A stretch of 64,000 bases of DNA from Paramarasmius palmivorus (lineage: Eukaryota > Basidiomycota > Agaricomycetes > Agaricales > Marasmiaceae), in the NCBI GenBank assembly GCA_037176845.1, contig JAYKXP010000003.1, positions 248,001 through 312,000 of the forward strand, read 5' to 3'. The position numbers and the translations under genes were made by a program. Below are positions 12,562-24,065 of the stretch, in pieces. Numbering within the stretch: position 1 is the stretch's first letter; the number at the start of each line of letters is the position of its first letter. The notes below the pieces were generated by a model, which searched no databases, had not been told where the DNA came from, and was given only the letters and a program-made list of their open reading frames with translations.

Positions 12562-13378
12562 CTAATCCAGTTTGACAACAGCACCCAATGCCTCGAAAGT
12601 CTTTTGTAGCTTCTCAGCGTCCTCCTTGGGCAGATTTTCCTTGAGTGTCTGCGGTAGCGATTCAACGAGTTTCTTGGCCTGCAATAATTGTCGTCAGCAG
12701 CATAAACGCAGAGCAGATATTGAAACGCACGTCAATCAAGGTCAAGTTCGGGACTAAAGCCTTGACTTCACGAATAATCTTTGGTTTGGCGGCGGCATCG
12801 AAGGATTCGAGTTTTACGTTAAATATCGTTTTTTCGGCTGGTTTTTCCTGTTTTTGCAAATGAGTCAATATACAGATGCTTCGTGGGAGAGGTATGGAAC
12901 GCACAGCAGCAGGTTCGTCGGCAGGAGCGGCGGCGGCTGGTGCTGCTGCTGCAGCGGGCATGGCAATTTCCTGAATGTTCAGGCGAGACTGTGATACAAG
13001 CTCAGTCAAGCAGTACTTGGGGAGTAGTTGAATGCACGTACCTTGAGAGTCGCAACCAAGTCTGCTGCTTGCAGTAAGGTCAACTGAGAAATGTCATCCA
13101 CTATTTTGTTAATGTTGGCGTCTTTGGAAGGGATGTGTTCTGAAGGGGCTTCGGTTGCAAGGCATCTCCGCGAAGTAGTAGTTATTCTAGAGGAACTGTT
13201 GCAAAGGTACCAAATGAATTCATGACACTGAGCAAGAACATGGAGAACAAGACTGACGAGGCAAATGCCGTTCGTGGGGTTCGTGAAACAGCGCGGAAGA
13301 TGCCTGTGCAGCGACTCTGTGCATATAGTTAGTATTTCTGAGTGAATTCCTGGTGAATGAAGAAATACTTACAGCCAT
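12562..13378 (-). CDS. MRPL12: mitochondrial ribosomal protein bL12m (L7/L12)
   Basis: Stalk protein of the mitochondrial large ribosomal subunit. The start at 13378 gives a two-codon first exon spliced to an Arg/Ser-rich presequence (SRCTGIFRAVSRTPRTAFA). The N-terminal dimerisation region follows (NINKIVDDISQLTLLQAADL, SRLNIQEIAMP), then an Ala/Pro hinge (PAAAAAPAAAAPADEP). The C-terminal L12 domain comes next (EKTIFNVKLESFDAAAKPK, REVKALVPNLTLIDAKKLVE) and ends ALGAVVKLD at 12562. The gene is divergent from NDUFA12 across only about 150 bp. Confidence 0.92.
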
Positions 13379-13530
13379 GTCGAATTGTCAGAAGTAGTAA
13401 TGGATAACCCTGCGCGTCGCGTTCCGAATTCCTCAGAAGAAAAAATTTGGCATTGTTTGTATACCAAAAATGGCAGTACCCTTGCCGTCGTCGTCCGACG
13501 CGGAGCTCATCATCCTCAACGACCATCACA

Positions 13531-14107
13531 ATGGTCTCTTTCGCTAGAACTATTCGCAACATGCGCAGAGCGGGGCTCAGGGAATGGTGGAGACAGATGC
13601 AGTATATTGGTGATGCCAAACATGGAAGATTGGTTGGAACTGATCAGTGTGTTCTTACTTTCCTTCTCACTGAGCTCTGCTTCACAATTACTGTCGTTTA
13701 TAGGTTCGGTAACCGATACTTTGAGAATATGAATGCGGAAGAAGAAATTCCAGGACGTCACCGCTGGGTTGACTTCGCTCAAGTATGTACTGGGTGAATC
13801 CGGGGACGTTTAACTTCACTGAGAGATATTTGCAGCATGAATACCATGCCTCTCAAGTTCCACCTGAATGGCACGCATGGATTCATCACATTCGCGCCTT
13901 GCCACCGACGGAGGACCCAGTCGTTCAGCAAGTCACCCCGCCTTGGAAGGCTGTATGTGCTCTCTTATTTCACTCGGAGTAGATAAACTAAAGTCTCTTA
14001 AGGAATGGCGTGAAAACCTCACTGGAACTCGTGGAGCTTACAGGCCTTATAACACTGCTGCACCAAAGATCAACGCTTGGGAGCCAAAGACCACACTGCG
14101 GGCTTAG
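13531..14107 (+). CDS. NDUFA12: complex I accessory subunit NDUFA12 (B17.2)
   Basis: Accessory subunit of respiratory NADH:ubiquinone oxidoreductase. The start at 13531 encodes MVSFARTIRNMRRAGLREWW. Exon 2 continues FGNRYFENMNAEEEIPGRH and RWVDFAQ, exon 3 has PPEWHAWIHHIRALPPTEDP, and the last exon has EWRENLTGTRGAYRPYNT and ends ...TTLRA at 14107. These are the family's signature segments at the usual length of about 140 residues. Introns are about 55-65 bp. The 150-bp shared promoter with MRPL12 suggests co-expression of two mitochondrial genes; this is inference. Confidence 0.93.
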
Positions 14108-14231
14108 TGTACGAGTTTAGAAGACAGGAAATACACATTCCTTTCAGTAATGGACTTCGCCCCCGAAAACATCTCGTAGGAATCTATTCAGAACCAACTT
14201 ATACCAGCATCCAGCAAATGAATACTGAACT

Positions 14232-15704
14232 CTATGGTAGTACATTGGTAATAAGGTGTTCCGCAATAGCCATACTAGACGTCAGCCCCGGGCTCTCTAT
14301 TCCCAGAAGTGTCACCATCCGACCGTCCCTACGTATAACGAAATCCTGGAAGCCTCCGCTCGGTGGTACGAGCTTCGGCCTTACCCCTACATAGTCTGGA
14401 GCCATACCATCTAGCTCAACACCTGGCAAATACTTGGTGACTTCTCTATGCATTTGGGGTATCCGTTGATCGGATGGGACGAGGTGACGCTTCCAAAAGT
14501 CCACATTCGCCTCCTCGTCGTCTGAAGGCGGTGAGATCCACTCCAAGTCCGGTCCAAACCGAATCTTGCCATTCAAATCCAACGTGAGATGAGTCCCCAG
14601 ACTCGCAAATCCCGTTCCTGCAGACGTATCAGGGCATGGGTATATGAGATGATTGATACCTCGAACACCAGGACCACGATATGATGCATAATTCCCTCTT
14701 GCATACCATATCGGTATTCTCTTGTCCTCGGGTAATAGCGAGTTTAGAATGAACGGCGCTGACAACCCAGAGGCATTGATCAACGTTTTTGCCAATATGG
14801 CGTCAGTTTGTCCTTCAGTGAGTAACTGAACAACGAATCCCTCCTCTGAATCGGCAGGATCGACACGAACAACTTGTGTTCCATATGCCAATTCGCCGCC
14901 TTCAGAGCTCATGATCTCTGTCTCGAAACTCTCCATGAGAGTATGTGAATCCACTATCCCAGTTTGTGGCACCCACAAGGCAGCCTCTATCTCTTGCGAC
15001 AGTGCTGGCTCCATAGCGCGTGCTTTGTCTCCTGGGATGAGTTCGGTCGGAAGGCTAGGAGGAGTGTGGCCAGGCCATTGTAGGGATTTGGACTTCTTGT
15101 GCAGGTTTTGAATGTAAGGAACCTGATCTGCATGTGCTACGACTAATTTACCGGTTTGTCGATGGGGAACGTTGTGGGTTTGACACCATTCGTAGAGAAG
15201 ATCCCGACCGCGGATACATAGTCGGGTTTTGAGCGAGTCTGGAGGGTAGTATAGTCCTAGATCCCGAGTCATTCGAGGTTTGCGGGGATTGGAGTAGTGT
15301 TGGTGTTATACCTGAATGGATTACTTCGGAGTTTCGCGAACTAGAACGCTTTCAATACGTATCACAGAATCAGGAGGCCGTTCCAAACGCACCTAGTCTC
15401 TTCCCCGGCCCTTTCATGCCTCTCAACAACGTACGTCGATCTGTCCGGGAATTTTTCACATAGCCTTTGCGCTATTGCAAGACCCACTACACCTATTTGG
15501 CCAGATACATCGGTTAATCTAATAGGTTCTAGGAAAGCTTGAAGGCGCGCCTGCTCCTACCACTAGGTGGTCCACGGTGATTTCGGGTGACTATGGTCAA
15601 TGGTAAAGTGTATGTATATCAGAAGAGAAGTTGTGATATACCTTGAACTTGTACTTTCCGGCAGAGTTCAAAGAATACACCAAAGGTCGAATGGCACGCT
15701 GCAT
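14232..15704 (-). CDS. L2HGDH: L-2-hydroxyglutarate dehydrogenase, FAD-dependent
   Basis: Mitochondrial flavoenzyme that oxidises L-2-hydroxyglutarate to 2-oxoglutarate. Five exons: 15704-15642, 15590-15551, 15492-15393, 15340-15312 and 15256-14232, giving 418 residues with continuous phase. The N-terminus is a basic presequence (MQRAIRPLVYSLNSAGKYKF). The FAD-binding Rossmann motif is split by an intron (VDHLVVGAG/VVGLAIAQRL). The family motif EETSSRNSEVIHSG and the C-terminal GPDLEW and RMVTLLGIESPGLTSSMAIA follow. Intron 2 must use a GC donor (CAG/GCGCGC) to keep the frame. The start codon lies 60 bp from a MULE-type MITE. Confidence 0.9.
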
Positions 15705-15754
15705 GAGTGGTGGTAGACCAGGAAAGAGGCGCCGTTGTTATCGCGCCCGAGTCG

Positions 15755-15763
15755 AGTCACAAC
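15755..15763 (+). repeat. left 9-bp target-site duplication of MITE
   Basis: AGTCACAAC directly precedes the left terminal inverted repeat; the same nonamer follows the right repeat. Confidence 0.85.
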
Positions 15764-16408
15764 TAGGCCTGTGACCGACCCCTACGTGACGCGCAAGCGG
15801 AGTACGTAGGGGCCTGTCGAATTGGCAAAGATTTGGCTGAGGACATTTTAGGGATTTGCCGAACCGAAACAATCCTTATTGGGAAAGCAATGTGTCAAAT
15901 GTGATGACAAGATCACAAGCGCTCAGAGGCGCCTATACACTGTAAGAGACTTGTTGCAGGATTTTTGCGTACCTCAACACACATCCAGCATTGAATACTC
16001 ATTGTACCCATATAGTATGCAATTTTATGCGAAAAAGTTCTAAATAAACGCATTGGCAGGGTAGTATAGCGAAGATGCCTAGTAACTGGCTTAGCTGGAG
16101 ACCGTAAAAGGGATAGCGGATCATAAAAATCATCCAAAATACTTTGCGAACCATTAGATTGCTATTCTCTCAAAAGCCAAAGGGTTGAAGAGGCAGGAAA
16201 TCATAAATCGAGGTAGAGTATGTTTGCAGCCAATTACGCTGACGTGAAAAGATATGACAGATGACGTGAAACGTATGACATTACCGACCAAAAAAGGATT
16301 GTTTTGGCTCCGGCAAATCCCTAACATGTCCTCAGCCAATTCAAACCCAGATCGACAGGTCCCTAAGTACATGCTTTGCTCGTCACTTAGGGATCGGTTA
16401 CAGGTCTA
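15764..16408. mobile_element. Mutator-type MITE with long terminal inverted repeats
   Basis: A 645-bp non-autonomous DNA transposon. The left end begins TAGGCCTGTGACCGACCCCT. The reverse complement of the right end begins TAGACCTGTAACCGATCCCT. The two ends stay alignable for about 125 bp, through GGCTGAGGACAT and AGGGATTTGCCG to AAACAATCC (left about 15764-15890, right about 16282-16408). Perfect 9-bp duplications AGTCACAAC flank it. Long inverted repeats plus a 9-bp duplication are the hallmarks of the Mutator (MULE) superfamily. No transposase is encoded. It sits between the start of L2HGDH and the 3' end of the CAX gene, and the intact duplication implies a fairly recent insertion. Confidence 0.87.
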
Positions 16409-16417
16409 AGTCACAAC
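16409..16417 (+). repeat. right 9-bp target-site duplication of MITE
   Basis: AGTCACAAC follows the right inverted repeat and is identical to the nonamer at 15755. Confidence 0.85.
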
Positions 16418-16572
16418 CTCTACACATTCTTCGCGTAGTACATACCCCGATCCAGTTTCTCACAAAGATTCTTAGTTATTCTTGCTCTCACGGAGTGCCG
16501 TAGTCCCAATAAGTATTCCATGAAAACAACAGATACATGCACTAAAGCTCCAGATGGCTACATGGACGTGAC

Positions 16573-19105
16573 CTAATGACCTTCTCCGCCGCCACTTGAT
16601 CCTGATTCCGCACTCCCTTCAGACCCGTGTCCAGCAGCTGCGCACACCCCGTATCGAAGTAGTTGTCCAATCTCTTCTTGACCTTAGAAGATAATGAGTA
16701 CGTGGTATTAGCAGGTCGAGGGACAACTGACCATCATACCACCATGATATTAGGACCTAGACGGGAGTACCAGTTTAGCAGGAAAAACGAAAGCGTAATG
16801 TGTAGGAGGCTTACAATCATCGCGTAAAACGAAACCATTGTAACACCCTCTGCCCAGTTGGTCTTTGCGTCCTGGGTAACATAGTTGACCAAAAAGCAAG
16901 AGCCCAAGAGGATACAGATCTCGTAGAAATCTAAATGCATATTTCATCAGCTTCCGCAACCATAATTGCACCAGAACAACTAAAAGAACCCACCGAAAAG
17001 TAAACTCAAGGGCCGTCCGGCAATCCACCCCAAAATTACGATGAACGGCATCCAGAATAGTGTGAACTGGATAGATAAATCGATAGCTCTAGCACGAGCA
17101 ACTGTTGCCGGGGGCTTTTCTTTTCCTCGGCAATATTGAATGATGTATCGCGCGAAGTAGCCTACCGCCACTGCACCATCTGCAGCGAAGGATACAAATG
17201 GCAAGAGGATGAGGCCGAACCATCTGTTTGAGACCCCATCAATCAGTGAAGAAGACCGCAAAAAAGGGTGCAGATACGAACTCTTCTCTGATATTTGTGC
17301 TTCCATGCTCCCGTATCAGTTCCACACTTTCGACCAGCTGATTTCACGGTCAATGAAATACATTGCCTTGTAGGAACAGGAATGCTCACAAAGATCGCCG
17401 TGAACGACATCAACACCAACGTCAGGAAGAGCACTGGTATGCAAACCCATTGACTGATCTTTGGATCTCCGTACATCAACTCATCTTCCTCGTCTCTCAA
17501 TGAAAGCGGGACTTCGATATGGTCGGTTTCGGATGCGGGTGGGTGGTGAACATAAATTCTAGAGCAGACGTATCTAAATCAAAACGGTGAGAGACTACCC
17601 AGCCAAGATGGTGCAGAAGGCAGACGTACACAAATAATAAAATGAAGGCAACTCCACGACTCATCATTAAGAAGATCTCCCTCGTTTCATCATTGATCAC
17701 AGTGTGGGTTTGGCCGTCTGCGCCTACTGCGCCGGCATCTCCATGGTTGATGGCACTGAAAAAGGCTGCAGGTAGTAACAGGGAAAGCACGCTATCCACG
17801 TTCAAGTGTCAGTGCCTGATCAACCAATCGAAACCACTAAGAATTCACCCCATGAGCAATAGCGTGTGGTTCAGTTGCGTTAGGTGCGGGTGCAAGTCCT
17901 GGTGTGCTACCCTCGCGCCTCCTGTGATGAAGGATGTACCAGGTACGAGAAGTAAGTGGAGCATAACCACTCCGATGATTGTAGACTGAAGTAATTTTAT
18001 CCTATCTCCGATAAGTCGCGTTCGCGAAGAGAGAAACTACAACGACGTACTCGCATTTGATTAGCAGGATGATAGCCAGTGTTGCCTCAACGGCGCTATT
18101 TCAAACGCGTTCAGGAAGTTCGCGTCCGGAGGCTGAAAAATAACGAGACGTACTTGCTCAGAGTAACGACTAATAAATCACCAACGTCCTTCCCGACATA
18201 ATATGCCATCTGCTTTCCCCCATAGTCCAATAATCTTTGAAGTGGTATAATCGCCAAAAATGAAACTACCCGCAGGCCGATCAGATGAGTGATAGAGAAC
18301 GAAAAACAGCACGCACAAGCAAAAACAACCATGTATGGAAATTCGGCGGAGTTGTGGCTGAAGTGTGCTACCCATGCTACTGGGACAAAGACTAATAGCA
18401 AGTTCACCCCTAGCAGAAACTCAGACTGTAGTTCGGAGATGCATGACAAAGACACGTACACGAGGAGAACACGACGGTTTTCACACTTTGCCATATTCCA
18501 ATCTTTCTCTTTCCCTTTCGTAAAAATCTATGTGCAAATGGTTCCTTCGGGGGTGGAGGTGGGTATCCTAGTAGCGAGGCCCTCGACTGGACGGGATATA
18601 GCAGACTTTCACGTATTTGACTCGAACGCGTTTGGGTCGGGTAAAGTGGAATCTGCGACTGACTAGATGTTGACCAACTCCTATCATGTCCAGGCGAGCC
18701 TGCGTAAAACTTTTTCTGAGCCGCGTTCCGACGTTCGGTCAGGGTCGTATCGGAGTTCCTTGACTTGAGGGTGTGCAGAGGTATTTCACCGGCTGGAAGG
18801 GTTTGACTTGAAGAAGCCCGGTGGTGCGAAAGAAACGAGGCATTGTACGGTGCTGGTGACTGCGTCCGAGACGGTGGTGCTGAATTTAGCTCTCCGAACG
18901 AAGAAGAACGATGCTGCGAACTAGGAGGAGTTGGATTACGGGATTCTGTCGAGGTTGCGTCGTGAGGGAACGTCGAGTGGCGTAGTGGAGACTCCGTGCG
19001 AGACGGGGGTAAAGATGCAGTATTCGGAACTTCTTGGAGCAGTGATTGACTGGAAGACGATCTGTGGTGCTGGTGTAGGGGTGACTGTGGTCGAGACGTG
19101 GGCAT
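16573..19105 (-). CDS. CAX-type cation/proton antiporter, paralogue 1
   Basis: Membrane exchanger of the calcium/cation antiporter superfamily, probably vacuolar. The start at 19105 opens a roughly 200-residue Ser/Pro/His-rich cytosolic tail (MPTSRPQSPLHQHHRSSSSQ). Two homologous halves follow. The first has the helix VNLLLVFVPVAWVAHF, GKDVGDLLVVTL and, across an intron, an NAVE motif, then LNHTLLLMG and SLLLPAAFF. The second has LILLPFVSFAADGAVAVGYF and IDLSIQFTLFWMPFIVILGW. The C-terminal tail is Gly/Ser-rich and ends GGGEGH at 16573. In canonical CAX proteins the second half carries GNAAEH; here that position reads SFAADG. About ten introns. The paralogue at 58-60 kb shares structure and substitution. 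Transport activity is inferred. Confidence 0.82.
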
Positions 19106-19856
19106 GGAGGTTTGAGAGAGGGGTTAGAAGCGTCGCCAATGAAGAGCACGGATGAAATATTGATTCACATCCTGAGCGCTCGGATACATAAGCCTAAAAG
19201 TAAGACATTGATTCTGACCGTTGCGTTATCCCTGAGTGATCGGTGCGCCGTGTCGGTCGTTGCGGGACGCTGGTCTTGGCATCTGCATAGATGAATAACG
19301 GCTAAAAATATCGTAGCGACTTACCAGGAAAGGCTGGGCATTCTTCACAGCATTTTGACTGCGATTTCCCTGGCAGAATTGAGTCTATACACCTGTCCAG
19401 TGCTTCAGGCTATCAGCACGCTAATGGACTTGAGGATCTTCTCAATTCGCGAGACGGGGTAATGTGACCGAACCGCGAATTTGCTGACTGTCGTAGTCAA
19501 TTGGCAGTCAACAGCAGTCAACAGACTGAATGATATAAAACCATTCAAAGAGCGTCGTTGAGCGATTTGAAATAACAACGTTCGTCCCAGGGTAATGGCA
19601 GTCCGATGCTGTTTCATGAGGGCCTCATGAAGCAGCATGAAGCCCTTCCGATAAGAATTGTAATGCTGCTTGCCGAGAACGGTGAACACGGGTTTGGAGA
19701 ATGTGTACTGTAGTTGCTTCGCGGCCGATGAATCTATACAAGCGAGATCAAGCATGTTGAATACACATACGTACAACACAATCGGGCTTGATGCCTTCTC
19801 CGCCACAATTCGTTCACAAAGGGCTCGGGGACGGCGAAACCCCGAATCCGATAACA
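19106..19856. other. intergenic stretch, nothing recognised
   Basis: 750 bp between the CAX start and the TTC4 stop. Open frames of 60-150 codons exist on both strands but show no recognisable family, so I see no supported gene. Confidence 0.45.
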
Positions 19857-21117
19857 CTAACCTTCCCTCTCCCTCATCTTCTTAAAGTCCTCTACCCACT
19901 TCTTTTCGTAATCGCCTTTGGACACGACTGCCACTGTCAAATGCCCATCTACCAACTCCAAGCCATCTGGCTCCTTTGCTCCTTCTTTGGCTTTGGCAGC
20001 GTTGCACAAATCCCGTAGGGACATGTTCTTGCCGACTCTCAGCAGCCGCTTCTGCTTTGTGCTCGCATAGACCACCATATTCCCGTTCACATACTTCCCA
20101 TGCTTGTCCCATGCAGGCGAAGGTACCTTTGGCGGAAACATCTCTTCTAGGTGCAAAGCAAAAGGCGTATCTTCGACGAACTCAGGGATAACGTCGTATG
20201 TCCCGTATTCTGGGTATTCGAAGTAGACGGGGATGATCAGGGTGTTATATGAAGGATCTTCGGGATCGAAATGCGGATAGTCGTCTGGCTTTGGGATAGG
20301 ATTGTTCTTCAGCAAGGGAGGTAAGATGATATTCCGCGACTAGCCACCAAGATAATCTATATCAGCCATGCCATCTCAACGGGTGGAAAACTTAGAGACT
20401 GACTCGTAATGCCGCTCTCAACATCCTCTCCTGCAGCTTCTCCTTTTCTAGTTTGTCTTGCTTTTCTCTCTCCTTCCTCTCCTTCTCCTCTTTCTTTGTC
20501 TTGGCCTTTTCAAGGAGAACCTTGATGTCACTCGCTGGGTCATGCGATAACGCGCGGGTACAGCAGTCGATAGCGTCGTCCCATCTTTCAAGCTCTATCA
20601 AAGCTTGCGCAGAACGATAGTGTCCTTTCGGTGACCTGGGGTTCACCTTGATCGCCTCGGCGCAATCACGTAGTGCAGTGCCATAGTTTTCTACCTGCTT
20701 GATGAGTACGGTCGCGAAAAATGATTCAAAATCATAATGCATACTAAGAGCCAAGTTTGCAGCAGCCCGATTGCAGTATAATGCCTCTTTCAGTGATATG
20801 TCGGGCGGGTTGACATCAATGCCTTGGGTGTAGAAGCTTATTGCCTCTCGATATCGTTTGCCTTTGAAATACTCGTTACCGCGTTCCTTGAAGTTTTGTG
20901 CGACCTCTTCCTTTCCTCAGCCAAACATATTCGAGGATCATGCTGGGAGATACACACCGTCAGGAGGACCTTCGTAAGCGAGAGATTGTAGCGCAGCAAT
21001 GGTTGGATTAGATGCTTCATCCTCAGGAAGTGACTTCATAAATAGAGGGTGGTTATCAAAGTCATCTAGCTTTGCTTGAACTGTTTGTTGGTCTATGGGC
21101 TGGGGTCCTTCGGCCAT
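19857..21117 (-). CDS. CNS1: TTC4/Cns1 Hsp90 co-chaperone (TPR protein)
   Basis: Tetratricopeptide co-chaperone that binds Hsp90/Hsp70. The start at 21117 (MAEGPQPIDQQTVQAKLDDF) leads into DNHPLFMKSLPEDE. A three-repeat TPR domain follows (NFKERGNEYFKGKRY, NYGTALRDCAEAIKVNPRSP and KGHYRSAQALIELERWDDAI). Next is a charged helix (KTKKEEKERKEREKQDK). The conserved C-terminal wheel domain ends the protein (PIPKPDDYPHFDPEDP, LIIPVYFEYPEYGTYDVIPEF, HLTVAVVSKGDYEKKW), with the stop at 19857. Order and length match the TTC4/Cns1 family. This gene marks the left border of the secreted-protein array. Confidence 0.93.
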
Positions 21118-21447
21118 ATTGAAGTGAGAACAAGAGGTGAGTAATCGCGCGACCGTGAGAAGTGACGCAAAATTTGCAGTGGATCTATCTCTTATCTATC
21201 GGTTGCTGCTTCGCTGACTTCACTTCTTCATGTAGGATGTGCTAACTCGGTGTCCAGGTATGTTCACAACAGGTTCACAAACATGCAGAACGGGTTGACA
21301 TTTCTTCAGAGATAAACCCAAAAGTCCCCTGCAGGCTCTCCACCCTCTACAGATTCATCGCTTGAACTCCGGAACGCACACGCTGAACACCAAACTACTT
21401 TCCTGTGTCTATCCTTGTCTGTGCCGTCCATCTGCTACATATGTAGT

Positions 21448-21703
21448 CTAACATGGATCGCAGGGTCCGCCGTCTGGTGGACAAATAACACAATTTGGCT
21501 CAAGAGCTGGAAGTTCCTGCGTCACGTCGCGGCAAAAGCTGCATCCGTTGGGCGAACAGCATATCGCTGATGTATCTGGGAGTCTGAAGAAACGGAAAGT
21601 CAGACGTTTTCCATGACATGGAGTCATAATCGACATACGGGGTGGGATACGCTGCTACAAAGAGCAGAGGGAGTAGAAGGCTGAACAGGCGAGGGAATTG
21701 CAT
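21448..21703 (-). CDS. type-A secreted CxxC protein, copy A1
   Basis: Small secreted cysteine-rich protein of 66 residues, function unknown. Exons 21703-21639 and 21583-21448 keep phase exactly. A signal peptide (MQFPRLFSLLLPLLFVAAYP) is followed by DTSAICCSPNGCSFC (module 1), a spacer RDVTQELPALEP, and CVICPPDGGPCDPC (module 2), then the stop. The intron sits just after the predicted signal-peptide region, as in every copy. I do not recognise the family. Disulfide bonds or metal binding through the CxxC pairs are both possible. Confidence 0.78.
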
Positions 21704-21752
21704 CTCGGACTGGAGGATTGGGTGATATCAGAAGGTGTGGGTTGATTCCTCG

Positions 21753-21761
21753 TTCTTATAT
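21753..21761 (-). promoter_or_regulatory. TATA-like element of copy A1
   Basis: ATATAAGAA on the minus strand, about 50-58 bp before the ATG. Equivalent elements occur at similar positions in copies A2, A3, A4, A6 and A8. Confidence 0.55.
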
Positions 21762-21989
21762 GGTTCTATGAGTTACTTCCAAGTTTACATATATGGTCTC
21801 TTGCGGGTTCCTTGGTGTCCTGCTGGTCAGGTCTTCCGCCTTTGACGCACTTAAACGGAACCCATCTGTGGAGTACATCTGTTGGTACGGCTCTTGGGAA
21901 TTGATAGCCCTTGAGTACATATGATAACACTCCGTATCGAGCGTTCTCGAGGTCCAATAGTCGTTAAGGTAGCTCTGCGTGCATCCTAG

Positions 21990-22269
21990 GCACTTTCCGC
22001 ATGGTGATTCGGGGGCCTTTGGGTGTCCAAATCCCGGATTCTCACAGTGTGAGCACAGTGCGTTGTCCAAGATATTCTTCACTGACTGTAACAAACATAG
22101 AAGCCTCTCTCGAGCCGCAGTAGCAGCATCTGATCTTTGCTAAGTGCTACCGAAAAGAACACATCGTAAAAACGCATCAGCGAACAATCAGATTATCCAG
22201 TTACACGGGATACGCCACTGCCTTTATCACGAGAAGAGGCAGCGGAGTTTGGAGAAGTGCCCGAAGTGC
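21990..22269 (-). pseudogene. type-B secreted protein remnant, copy B1
   Basis: The signal-peptide exon starts at 22269 (MHFGHF...) and aligns with the intact copy at 28902, but small deletions shift the frame and give TGATAA before the cleavage region. The downstream exon pieces and GTCAGTGAAGAATATCTTGG are still recognisable; the CxxC exon is degraded. Confidence 0.6.
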
Positions 22270-22567
22270 ATTGGGGATCCAGTACTTTGGCATAGATGTG
22301 TTGCGGTCGGATCGCAGCACACAAGAGTTCACACTCATTTAATTATGCAAATTCCATTCTGTTACATTCACAGGGATAGGTCCATGCTGGCAGCTGGATA
22401 GCCATTTCGTGATCTATCCGTAGGCGGAAAGTTCAACGTACGCATGACCAATGAATCGGAAGGCCATAAACCTCAAGGCTTTGGTAGCTGCGGAAACCGG
22501 ACAGGAAAGATGATTGGAACCGCCCATAACGCTTGGAATTGGGGTAATTGATGGCAACAGTGCGAAG

Positions 22568-22748
22568 GAGTTACGTTGGGCTAGGAAGTGTACTACGGTG
22601 TGTTGCGTTTCAAACGACTTCGTAGCTGTTCGTGCAGCTCACATATTCATATCCATTTCTCGGGTGTTAAAGTCAGCTAACCATGCCCATTCCAGCTTAA
22701 CGAGGTTGAATTCGACGAAAACACCTCACTCAGCTATTTACTTCAAAG
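22568..22748. repeat. duplicated intergenic segment, copy 1
   Basis: This segment (GGCTAGGAAGTGTACTACGG, then TTTCAAACGACTTCGTAGCT and ACACCTCACTCAGCTATTTA) is matched by diverged copies near 24066-24236 and 25414-25580. It shows that the duplication units include non-coding flanks. Confidence 0.7.
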
Positions 22749-22934
22749 GTTTATCTACAATTTATCTAGCAAAAGCTCGCACGTTATTCCAACAACGAAA
22801 TTTTCAGAAATACAATGAACAGGATGCCTAGACCCAAACATGACAGAAACTCCCAAATTCGATGCGTAGACCCAACGATCAGAACCCGTTTTCCCCCGTC
22901 TGTTTTGGTGTGTCTTTGCCCTCTGGGTCTTGCT

Positions 22935-23187
22935 CTAACACTTCGTGCAGGGTCTACCGTCTGGCGGGCAAATAATGCAACCCGGCTCAAAGGTTGGAAC
23001 GTCCTGCTTCACTTCGCGACATGGTTGGCAATTTGTACCGTCTGGATTGCAGCATATCGCCGAGGTATCTGGTAATCTGAAGGCACGTCAGCGAGATGTG
23101 ATGACATCCGAGTAATGACTTGACGTACGGGTTCGCTGCAACTAGGAGCAGAGGAAGAAAGAGGCAGACTGTGCGAAGAAGTTGCAT
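22935..23187 (-). CDS. type-A secreted CxxC protein, copy A2
   Basis: 66 residues, exons 23187-23129 and 23076-22935. Signal peptide MQLLRTVCLFLPLLLVAA, then LPDTSAICCNPDGTNCQPC (module 1), REVKQDVPTFEPG, and CIICPPDGRPCTKC (module 2). It is the same length as A1, and about half of the mature residues are identical, including all cysteines. No disabling change is seen, so this is one of the two best-preserved simple copies. Confidence 0.8.
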
Positions 23188-23237
23188 CTCGGACTAGGGG
23201 GCTTTGAAGTGAGCTATAGCATGGGTTTCAACATGCG

Positions 23238-23245
23238 TTCTTATA
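23238..23245 (-). promoter_or_regulatory. TATA-like element of copy A2
   Basis: TATAAGAA on the minus strand, 51-58 bp before the ATG of A2, matching the position in A1 and A4. Confidence 0.5.
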
Positions 23246-23439
23246 CGATTCTTCGAGTTGTTACTGTTGTTGCATCTGATCCGAACACTCTGATATTAGG
23301 ACAGTTGGCGCGTAGACTATGACCCACAGTTGGTAAGAGCTTTGTTTTTTCATGATGGATGATTCTCAACAGCATTTATATTTGCTACAGCGGTTGATCA
23401 TTGCTGTAAACCATGCAATCGGAGGTACGTTAATTCCAG

Positions 23440-23530
23440 ACAAAGTAAGCACGGAAATGTGCAAGATATTCTTTACTGATCTGTTGTGATCACATAGGCT
23501 TCTTGTATGCTCCCTGTGTTCGTCAAAAAG
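23440..23530 (-). pseudogene. type-B remnant in unit 2
   Basis: Only a stretch around the second exon/intron border is recognisable. The GTAAGCACGG and AAGATATTCTTTACTGATC sequence matches the same part of B1, B3 and B5. No coding potential remains. Confidence 0.4.
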
Positions 23531-24065
23531 CTCGCAAAATAACTTTGACCTCAATGACAAAACATTTAGGCTTCGAACAAAACAGGTCATGACAGAAAGG
23601 CCTGATTCAAAAAATATTTTAGAATCTTCGCCTATCTTTCCCCGTGCCCTCGTCTTCAAGACTGGGACTGCCTTCAGTTGTCAAGCAACCTGGCTCCAGA
23701 GTCGGAACGTTCTGCTTCCCTATCTGGGAAGGTTGTTACTCACACGAACAGTAATGCAATCTTTCCCGTAGACCTACCTCGCCGCTCCTAATCAGCCCTC
23801 TGCGAATAGTTGACAGCCTACTCTGGATCCCCACAAGCTCAATTGCAGTGACCCGTCACGGTGACGGGAGTAATACAGGCAGAATAAGAGTCGTGTTTGT
23901 CCATGGGCAGAAACCAGACATCGATAAGCTGGAACGCCGCGATCTCCTGGTCAGTAAGGGACTGTTTACGCAAATGAGATGAGAAAGTTGCGGCCGGTGC
24001 CGTTACTCGTGTAATTGGTAGCATGCTGACGGCAGTGAATGGAACGCATGTTGGGTCAGGGTTTA

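Noticed and set aside
23839..24024. 61-codon minus frame ending TVTGHCN that might be another secreted gene
   Set aside because: No signal peptide and only two cysteines; it does not align with type A or B beyond chance.
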